DNA of 22,080 nucleotides from the NCBI GenBank assembly GCA_964510375.1, contig CAZEBR010000029.1, positions 1 to 22,080 of the forward strand, given 5' to 3'. The notes under the pieces are model-generated. The model was not told the origin of the DNA. It made no database searches and saw only the letters and a list, made by a program, of their open reading frames with translations. Of the stretch, positions 15,554 through 22,080 are shown piece after piece (the first letter of the stretch is position 1; every line of letters begins with the position of its first letter). Source of the stretch: CAYLJV01 sp964510375. GTDB lineage: Archaea > Hadarchaeota > Hadarchaeia > Hadarchaeales > JAGGTB01. A program made the translations under genes and the position numbers.

Positions 15554-15563
15554 AAATATATCT
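15554..15563 (-). promoter_or_regulatory. Thermosome TATA box
   Basis: On the minus strand AAAGAGATATATTTGATA gives a purine-rich BRE followed by GATATATTT. Transcription would start near 15530-15535. The rest of the 15481-15793 divergent gap is AT-rich and holds no gene. Confidence 0.5.
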
Positions 15564-15793
15564 CTTTCTCTGCGGTGGGAAATAGACTTTAATTACTCTA
15601 AAATAGTTTGATTAACCAATATTAGATAATATAGTAATAATGAGAGTATATGGGTTAATAACAGGGATAAAGAGAATTTCTATTTTTTTCTGCGTTTTCA
15701 GCACTACTAAAGATATTAAAGATAGTAATATTCAAACCCCATAGCCTTTTTTAACTATGAAGTTATCCATACTGGCTGGCTAGAGATGTAATT

Positions 15794-17439
15794 ATGATGT
15801 TTTCTTCTACCCTGCCGAAAGTAGCTTATTTCACGATGGAGGTCGGGCTGGAACCAGGTATGCATAGCTATAGTGGCGGCCTGGGGATATTGGCAGGAGA
15901 TACGATTAGATCTTTTGCGGATTTGGATGTCCCGTCGGTCGGAGTCACTCAATTAAACGACAAAGGGTATTGTCATCAAGAATTGGACCAAGAGGGCTAT
16001 CAACATAGTTCGCCGAACGAATGGAACCCAGAGGATTTTCTCGAGAAACTATCGACTACCGTGACTGTAAACCTAGAAGGAAACGAAGTCAAGGTAGGGG
16101 CATGGAGCAAGAAAGTCGAAACTAAAGACGGCACACCCGTGCCTCTAATATTCTTGGATACGAATATAGAGGAGAATCCCGAAAAGTATCGAGAGGTCAC
16201 GAGCTGGTTGTATAGGGGAGATCAAAAGTTTCGACTGTTTCAGGAGGTAGTATTGGGGATAGGCGGCGTTCGAATGTTGGACGAACTCGATTATAACGTA
16301 GAGATATATCACATGAACGAGAGTCACTCAGCTCTCCTTTCTCTGGAATTGATGAAGAAACATGATATGGACCCTGAAAAGGTTAGAGATCTCTGCGTAT
16401 TTACCACACATACCCCGGAGGGAAGCGGTCACGATAAGTTTTCGTACGATCTTGTGGAGGGGGTTCTGAAAGATTACCTCCCTATCGAAAAATTAAGAGA
16501 ACTGAGCCATGAGGAGAATCTTCATATGACCCTTCTAGCGATGAACCTTAGCAAGTATGTAAACGGCGTTTCTAAGAGGCACGAAGAGGTGACTAGGAAA
16601 ATGTTCTCTGATTACGAGATTGATTCGATAACTAACGGCGTTCACACGTCCACCTGGGTCTCGGACAGCTTCAAAGAATTGTACGACGAACACATACCCG
16701 GATGGAGGAGGGACCATTACAAGCTGAAGTACGCGGTCAGGATCCCCGAGGACAAAATTTGGGATGCCCACATCGATGAGAAAGAAAAGTTAATCGAGTA
16801 CGTCAACGAAAGGGCAGGCACCGATTTAAACGATCGGGTCTTTACCATCGGGTTTGCCAGAAGGGCCGCTCCCTACAAGAGGGCTGATCTAATTTTTCAC
16901 GATGTCGACAGGCTTCTGAAGATCGATAGGGAGGTGGGCGATTTTCAAGTCATCTTTGCCGGTAAGGCCCATCCCGAGGGTGAAGCGAGCAAGGACATGA
17001 TCAAGAGGGTTAACGATTACATTAAGGAGGTTAGGGACGACATAGAGATGACTTATCTGGAGAACTACGGGATCGAAATGGCGGCCAAGTTAACCTCGGG
17101 AGTAGACCTTTGGTTGAACAATCCGGAGAGGGGTCGGGAGGCCTGTGGAACGTCAGGTATGAAGGCTGCCTGCAATGGAATTCCCCAGCTCGGTACGTTG
17201 GACGGTTGGTGGATGTGACGGGATGGAAGATCGGACACGATCCCGACGTAGAAAAGAAGAATTCTTACGAGATTGATTCTAATGAACTTTACGATAAGCT
17301 TGAGAAAAAAATAATTCCTCCATTTTATGCGAATAAAAAGAAGTGGACGAGGATAATGCGAAACGCTATCGCCTTTAATGCTTCTTTCTTTAATGCGCAC
17401 AGGATGGTGCGAGAATACGCCTTAAACGCCTATTCTTAA
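15794..17439 (+). pseudogene. glgP: Short-type alpha-glucan (glycogen) phosphorylase with a 1-base frameshift
   Basis: This GT35 enzyme releases glucose 1-phosphate from alpha-1,4-glucans with pyridoxal phosphate. From ATG 15794 the frame gives 474 residues, from KVAYFTMEVGLE and SGGLGILAGD through HMNESHSALL, FTTHTPEGSGHDKF, SITNGVHTSTW and FARRAAPYKRAD to the PLP-lysine motif CGTSGMKAACNG (K457). It then ends in GTLDGWWM-stop. In the next frame the expected continuation DVTGWKIGHD runs 75 more residues to 17439, ending VREYALNAYS. Adding one G at about 17211-17212 (GGTGGATG) joins them into about 548 residues, a normal length for the short archaeal/bacterial family. Both parts otherwise look intact. 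No clear ribosome site is seen, so the mRNA may have a minimal leader. It leads the glucan block. Confidence 0.9.
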
Positions 17440-17536
17440 CGAAAAATCTTTCTATGAAATGGCTGTCTTGTCTTTTTGAAGAAAAGTAGTCCAAAAAACG
17501 GAACTAATGGATAAACGTTAAGTTCTACCAGTTAAG

Positions 17537-17544
17537 TATATTTA
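17537..17544 (+). promoter_or_regulatory. TATA box of the glycogen synthase-like gene
   Basis: TATATTTA lies 31 bases before ATG 17575, so transcription should start near 17563, right at the AGGGGG ribosome site (17564-17569). The gene therefore has its own promoter with a very short leader. Confidence 0.5.
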
Positions 17545-17574
17545 GTATGGGGAAAAGTCCTCTAGGGGGTTAAA

Positions 17575-18828
17575 ATGAATATTCTTTATTATTCCTACGA
17601 ATTTTATCCGTTCCACGTGGGTGGTCTTGGGACATACGCTCAGGAGATGGCCACGAGATTCGTTCAGAACGGCCACAGCGTCACGACATTTTCTAAAAAC
17701 CCGGGTGATGCACCCACTAGCGAGGTATGGAAGGGGGTAGAAGTGCACAGGCCGCTCTTGGTAGACATAGTTGATTTGTTGCCTGTTTTAATGCCAGGGG
17801 ATGTCTCTAATTGGCCGACGTCTTCGCAGAATTATTTTGCCGAAGTTTTCATGTATAATCTTCTTTCCGCAACGAAGACCGTCAACGACTTGGTGGGTAA
17901 GGACGATAGGGAATTTGACATAGTGGTCGCTCACGATTGGCTTTCGGCTATTGGTGGAATTGCTGCCGCTGAGGAACTTGACAAGCCGTTCGTATTTCAC
18001 ATCCACTCGACGGAACAGGGCAGGACGAAGGATGGTTCTCCGACAATCAAGAGCCTAGAAAAGACAGCCGGTAAAATAGCGAACAAGATAATCACAGTAA
18101 GCGATGCAATGAAGGGTGATTTAATTTCGATGGGTTACAATCCTGAAAAGATAATGGCAGTGCCAAATGGTGTGGACCACGAAAAATATAATCCGAATAA
18201 GGAGGAGTTTTCGGAGAAGAAAGTTCGAGAATTCAGAAACAAAATTGGGGTGAGAGATGATCCGATGATATTCTTTATCGGACGACTCACTTGGGTGAAG
18301 GGAGTCGAAAATCTCGTAAGGGCAATGAATTCCGTAGTAAAAGAGGTGCCCGAGGCGAAGCTCGTTATACTGGGTCAGGGCGGTCAACAAGAGTCAATCG
18401 ACGACATTATAGAGACCAATAATCTACAGGACAACGTAATTACTCGCTATGAATTTGTGGACGAGGAGGAAAGGCTCATGTATTACGCGGCAAGCGATCT
18501 CGCTGTCTTTCCTTCAAGATACGAACCATTTGGAATAGTCTGCACTGAGGCAATGAGCATGGGCAAGCCAGTGGTCGTCGGGGCGAAGGGAGTAAGCGGA
18601 TTTAGGGAACAGGTCGTGGCCTCTGGACCAAACCGTTGCGGTTCTCATGCGAATCCAGACGATCCTGAAGATATAGCAAACTTTATCTTGGAGATTCTAA
18701 AGGACGAGGAACTCAGAAAAAAGCTGGGTAAAAACGCGAGACAGAGAGTTTTAGATAATTACACCTTGGATAAAGTTGCTGAACACACACTCAAAATTTA
18801 CGAGAGAACTCTTGAGCAGAGTAAATAG
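17575..18828 (+). CDS. glgA: Glycogen synthase-like glycosyltransferase (GT4/GT5)
   Basis: The 417-residue GT-B enzyme probably elongates alpha-1,4-glucan from a sugar nucleotide. Its N-terminal domain has YYSYEFYPFHVGGLGTYAQE, in which the glycine-rich loop binds the donor or acceptor, and VVAHDWLSAIGG. The C-terminal domain has FIGRLTWVKGVE with the donor-binding R237 and K242. The catalytic E-X7-E motif is RYEPFGIVCTEAM (E317, E325). Length fits archaeal glycogen synthases, and the neighbours support that role over a generic mannosyl- or sucrose-type transferase. ATG 17575 follows AGGGGGT. ADP- versus UDP-glucose use cannot be decided from the sequence. Confidence 0.88.
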   Translation: MNILYYSYEFYPFHVGGLGTYAQEMATRFVQNGHSVTTFSKNPGDAPTSEVWKGVEVHRPLLVDIVDLLPVLMPGDVSNWPTSSQNYFAEVFMYNLLSATKTVNDLVGKDDREFDIVVAHDWLSAIGGIAAAEELDKPFVFHIHSTEQGRTKDGSPTIKSLEKTAGKIANKIITVSDAMKGDLISMGYNPEKIMAVPNGVDHEKYNPNKEEFSEKKVREFRNKIGVRDDPMIFFIGRLTWVKGVENLVRAMNSVVKEVPEAKLVILGQGGQQESIDDIIETNNLQDNVITRYEFVDEEERLMYYAASDLAVFPSRYEPFGIVCTEAMSMGKPVVVGAKGVSGFREQVVASGPNRCGSHANPDDPEDIANFILEILKDEELRKKLGKNARQRVLDNYTLDKVAEHTLKIYERTLEQSK

Positions 18829-18869
18829 AATTTATCGTCATGAAAGATGTTTCGTTCGTAATTATGAAC

Positions 18870-18880
18870 GATAAATATAC
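18870..18880 (+). promoter_or_regulatory. Promoter of the debranching-enzyme gene with inverted repeat
   Basis: GATAAATATAC is a TATA-like element 36 bases before the TTG start at 18916. Its left part belongs to the inverted repeat TTTATCGT (18831-18838) / ACGATAAA (18868-18875). Inside that repeat, CGTTC (18853-18857) could pair with GAACG (18866-18870) as an alternative. It may be an operator or the terminator of the preceding gene. Confidence 0.35.
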
Positions 18881-18915
18881 TTGATGGAATCATAGTTCAT
18901 TTGGGAGGATCTAAC

Positions 18916-20970
18916 TTGAATAATAAAATCGAATTCGGTAGGGAAATTTGCGATGATTGGAAGGATGCGATTGAGAAGGAGTGGTTGGTTTGGAACGGCC
19001 GGGGAGGCTATGCTTCGTCAACCATTATTGGACTAAATACTAGAAGATATCACGGTTTATTGTTAGCGCCTATCAATCCTCCTTGGGACAGAAATCTATT
19101 TCTGTCAAAGGTGGAAGAGAAAGTTGAATTCAAAGATCAAGAATTTGAGTTGTCGGCGAATAAGTATCCCGGTACAGTTTACCCTCATGGACACAAAAAT
19201 ATGGAAAAATTCGAACTCGGACCTTTTCCCACTTTTTATTATTCTTTACCCGAATTTTACTTGAAAAAACAAATATTCATGCCGCATGGTTACAATGCCG
19301 TGGTATTAAAGTATGAAGTTCAGAATGATCGAGATTATGAGGTCAATCTCAGAATTTTTCCCCTCATCAACTATAGAAAAGCGGGTAATTTAGGAAAGAT
19401 GGATTTTTTCAGGGATGATTTCAAGCAGCACGCCAAAAAGAAAGACGTAAAGTTATTCAGGTCTGGGGAGAGTGAACCCTTCATCTGGATGGGATCGGAT
19501 ATGATGAGCTATACCGAATCTGATCTTTCCGAGGAGGATAGATGGTATCAGGATATGGTGTACTTGAAGGAGCGGGAGCGGGGATACGAAAGTAGAGAGG
19601 ACCACTATAATCCCGGATTTTTTGAAATTCCGATAGAGAGAGGAGAGAATACCTTTCATTTTTTGGCCACTGCAGGTGCTGACTTGAAAGATGATTTCGA
19701 AAAAATATACTCAAAAAAGCCCTCATCGTTTGAAAATGAGCGAAAGTCGACTCTAGTGAGATTGCAAAGTATCGTAGAAGACGCTCCATTAAGTAAGAGC
19801 GGGGAGTCAGATAGCGCTTGGGAACATATCATACGTGCTTCGGATTCTTTCATCGCCGAGAATGACTATATTATCACCGGATATCATTGGTTTTCTACTT
19901 GGGGGAGAGATACCCTGATTTCTCTACCCGGTCTGACTTTGGTGCTGGGAAGATACGAGTTAGCAAAGAGAATTCTATCTTCCACTCTGGATAAGATGGA
20001 AGGAGGCATCGTACCGAACCGTTTCTGGAAGAGTGAAGTGGAATTTAACAGCTCCGATGCTTCATTGCTTTTCTTCAATGCATTGTTCAAGTACTTACTC
20101 TATACCGATGACCTCAAATTCATCCAAGAGAGCTGGCAATATCTCAAGGAAATTATCCAAAGGTATTCTAGTTCTGAAGGTGAAAGAGTCAGAATGGATA
20201 ACACCGGCCTTATCTGGGTTGATGAGGGGACGACATGGATGGACGCAAGGGTCGATGGACGATGTGTTACTCCAAGGGAAGGGAAGCCGGTCGACGTCAA
20301 CGCCCTCTGGTACAACGCACTAAAAATCATGGAGACGATAGGCGAAAAAATCGGGAAAAATCCAAAATTCGAAATAGAGGCCGAGGATGTCAAAAAAAGG
20401 TTCGTTGAAAAATTTTGGTACCGTGATAAAGGTTATCTTTACGACTTGCTCCATGCCGAGGGCCCTGACAACAGCCTGAGACCGAATCAGATACTGGCTC
20501 TGAGCCTGCCTTTCCCGCTCCTCGATAGCGAGAAGGCAAAAGAGTTATTGAATAAGGTGCGGGAAGAGCTGGAGACACCCTTTGGTCTTCGAAGCCTTTC
20601 CAAAGAATCCCCCGAGTATCGTGGTAGCTATGAGGGCGATATCAGGAGTAAGGATCTAGCATATCATCAGGGAACTGTATGGGGATGGTTAATGGGGCCC
20701 TACATCACCTCGCTTTGTAGATTTTGTGATGAAGAAGGTAGAGAGCACGCCCGAGAACTTCTAGAATCTTTTGTGAAGGGGCACCTGAACGAAGCTGGTA
20801 TAGGCACGATGTCAGAGGTTTTTGATGGAGACGAGCCCCACAATCCGGGAGGATGCATCTCTCAGGCTTGGACAGTCGGTGAGGTTTTGAGAAGTTACTG
20901 CGAGGATGTTAAAGAAATTAGGCCTCCATTCGAGGATGAGTATCTGGGTGGGGAAATCAGTGGAAGTTAA
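18916..20970 (+). CDS. Glycogen debranching enzyme (archaeal GDE, amylo-alpha-1,6-glucosidase)
   Basis: The roughly 684-residue enzyme removes alpha-1,6 branches from limit dextrins. The N-terminal beta-domain shows EWLVWNGRGGYASSTIIGLN, then RRYHGLLLAP. The C-terminal (alpha/alpha)6 domain shows FSTWGRDTLISLPGL (about 326-340), TWMDARVDGRCVTPREGKP, DVNALWYNAL, LRPNQILALSLP, YHQGTVWGWLMGP and SEVFDGDEPHNPGGC. All are hallmarks of the GDE family, including the catalytic-acid region. The start is TTG 18916, because a TTG fifteen bases upstream precedes and overlaps the GGGAGGA ribosome site. The GH57 gene begins 11 bases before the stop, so the two are translationally linked. Complete. Confidence 0.94.
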   Translation: MNNKIEFGREICDDWKDAIEKEWLVWNGRGGYASSTIIGLNTRRYHGLLLAPINPPWDRNLFLSKVEEKVEFKDQEFELSANKYPGTVYPHGHKNMEKFELGPFPTFYYSLPEFYLKKQIFMPHGYNAVVLKYEVQNDRDYEVNLRIFPLINYRKAGNLGKMDFFRDDFKQHAKKKDVKLFRSGESEPFIWMGSDMMSYTESDLSEEDRWYQDMVYLKERERGYESREDHYNPGFFEIPIERGENTFHFLATAGADLKDDFEKIYSKKPSSFENERKSTLVRLQSIVEDAPLSKSGESDSAWEHIIRASDSFIAENDYIITGYHWFSTWGRDTLISLPGLTLVLGRYELAKRILSSTLDKMEGGIVPNRFWKSEVEFNSSDASLLFFNALFKYLLYTDDLKFIQESWQYLKEIIQRYSSSEGERVRMDNTGLIWVDEGTTWMDARVDGRCVTPREGKPVDVNALWYNALKIMETIGEKIGKNPKFEIEAEDVKKRFVEKFWYRDKGYLYDLLHAEGPDNSLRPNQILALSLPFPLLDSEKAKELLNKVREELETPFGLRSLSKESPEYRGSYEGDIRSKDLAYHQGTVWGWLMGPYITSLCRFCDEEGREHARELLESFVKGHLNEAGIGTMSEVFDGDEPHNPGGCISQAWTVGEVLRSYCEDVKEIRPPFEDEYLGGEISGS

Positions 20971-22080
20971 TCTGGGTTTTGAGGTTCATCAACCACTTCG
21001 AATAGACCCACAGTTTAACGAGAATGAAACCGAGGTTGAGACAACGGAGGAGCTATTTGACTATTATTTTGACAACGCTTGGAACAGAGAAATTTTGGAA
21101 AGAGTGGCCGAAAAATGCTACCTTCCGGCGAACGAGATAATGTTGGAAAATATTGATCGTTTTTCTGAGAGGGGCAGGGAATTCAAAGTTTCCTACAGCA
21201 TCTCCGGTGTGCTAGCGCTCCAGTGTGAAAAATGGTGTCCCGAAGTTCTGGAGTCCTTTAAAAAGCTGGCTGAAACCGGAAACGTGGAGTTCTTGGATCA
21301 GACCTACTATCATTCACTGGCCAGCCTTTTCTCTTCAGAGAGAGGAGAGTTTGTAGAGCAGGTGAAAAGGCATCGCGAGATGATCAAGGACCTTTTTGGA
21401 CAGGAGCCTAGGGTTTTCGAAAACACCGAGTTTATATTCAATAATTCGATAGCAAAGACCTTGGAAAAAATTGGATACGATGCCGTGTTTACCGAAGGGG
21501 CGGACAGGATACTTGGGTGGAGATCACCCAATTATGTTTATGAGGCAAAAAATTCGAATATCAAAGTGTTTCCCAGGCATTATAGACTGTCGGACGATAT
21601 TGCTTTCCGTTTTTCAAACCGTGACTGGTCAGGATGGCCGTTGACTGCGGACAAGTACGCTAAGTGGCTGTCCAAGATTCATGGGGAGTGCCTGAATATA
21701 TTCATAGACTACGAAACTATCGGGGAACACCAGTGGCCTGAAACCGGCATTTACGAGTTCTTTTCCCATCTACCCGAGGAGGTTTTCAAGCACGATGATT
21801 TGAGATTCGTCACTCCCTCCGAGCTGGCGGAGAGGGAACCTGTTGGTGAGTTTGATGTTCACGATTACGATACGATTTCGTGGGCGGATGAGGCCAGAAG
21901 TGTCTCGGCCTGGACGAGTAATTCTATGCAGAGGAAATGTTTTCAAAAAATCAAAAATCTTGAATCGAAAGTTAAGAATACCGGGGATGAGGAATTGCTA
22001 AGAATCTGGAGACTTTTTCAAATAAGTGACCATCTTTACTATCTTTACACTGAGCCAGGAGCGTCGAAGGAGGTGCACGG
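20960..22080 (+). CDS. GH57 family alpha-amylase/4-alpha-glucanotransferase, 3' end cut by window
   Basis: An open frame of 373 codons from GTG 20960 reaches the window end without a stop. The start MEVNLGFEVHQPLRI matches GH57 motif 1 (normally H-x-H-Q-P; here E-V-H-Q-P). The catalytic nucleophile region is RVFENTEFIFNN (E157) and the acid region is NIFIDYETIGEHQW (D250). FSERGREFKVSYSISGVLAL matches motif 2 of the same subfamily. The order synthase, GDE, GH57 resembles the glycogen cluster of methanogens. It overlaps the debranching gene by 11 bases. Hydrolysis versus glucan transfer cannot be separated from sequence alone. Confidence 0.93.
   Translation, partial: MEVNLGFEVHQPLRIDPQFNENETEVETTEELFDYYFDNAWNREILERVAEKCYLPANEIMLENIDRFSERGREFKVSYSISGVLALQCEKWCPEVLESFKKLAETGNVEFLDQTYYHSLASLFSSERGEFVEQVKRHREMIKDLFGQEPRVFENTEFIFNNSIAKTLEKIGYDAVFTEGADRILGWRSPNYVYEAKNSNIKVFPRHYRLSDDIAFRFSNRDWSGWPLTADKYAKWLSKIHGECLNIFIDYETIGEHQWPETGIYEFFSHLPEEVFKHDDLRFVTPSELAEREPVGEFDVHDYDTISWADEARSVSAWTSNSMQRKCFQKIKNLESKVKNTGDEELLRIWRLFQISDHLYYLYTEPGASKEVH

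Noticed and set aside
18901..18915. Upstream TTG start for the debranching enzyme
   Set aside because: It precedes and overlaps the GGGAGGA ribosome site; TTG 18916 is correctly spaced.
1..22080. CRISPR array, insertion sequence, integrase site or defence island
   Set aside because: No regularly spaced repeats, transposase or integrase motifs, or attachment duplications were seen on either strand.

Overview
The window looks like a scaffold piece (it holds a 55-base N gap) from an uncultured archaeon of euryarchaeal type. The evidence is an archaeal 16S rRNA 5' end, an HMf-type histone, a group II chaperonin (thermosome) with a Gly-Gly-Met tail, a class III signal-peptide archaellin, GH57 and archaeal GDE enzymes, BRE/TATA-like promoters, GGAGG-type ribosome binding sites and frequent TTG starts. 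Proteins are moderately acidic. A lineage such as MSBL1 or another deep euryarchaeal group would fit, but that is a guess.

Layout. Bases 1-370 are the 5' end of a 16S rRNA gene on the minus strand, preceded by a long, hairpin-rich leader and a promoter near 1009-1017. Next on the same strand are a UPF1/IGHMBP2-like helicase broken by one in-frame stop and a small tail-anchored C2H2 zinc-finger protein. From 3878 the plus strand carries a two-helix membrane protein, a response regulator without a standard start codon, an overlapping unknown gene with an apparent 1-base deletion, an ABC ATPase/permease pair and a histone. The minus strand then holds a 49-residue ORF and an archaellin that share a terminator, a four-CBS protein with an HPF-like C-terminus, a possible decayed ORF and a four-helix membrane protein. 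After the N gap come proB and proA (plus), the thermosome (minus), and a plus-strand alpha-glucan block: phosphorylase (frameshifted), glycogen synthase-like GT4, debranching enzyme and a GH57 enzyme cut by the window end.

How the genes work together. The last four genes can build, phosphorolyse, debranch and hydrolyse or rearrange a glycogen-like reserve. proB and proA give the first two steps of proline synthesis from glutamate. Thermosome, histone and the CBS-HPF protein are housekeeping or stress functions. The response regulator has no histidine kinase partner in view.

Quality caution. Several coding sequences are broken by single-base events: an in-frame TAA in the helicase, 1-base losses in the phosphorylase and in the gene after the response regulator, and an ATT where a start is expected. 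The 16S carries an unusual base at E. coli position 18. Single-cell or metagenome sequence error is a serious explanation for all of these. I see no CRISPR array, insertion sequence, tRNA, prophage or clear defence island. The most unusual items are the zinc-finger/membrane-tail protein, the regulator plus unknown partner, the CBS-HPF fusion and the 16S position-18 change.
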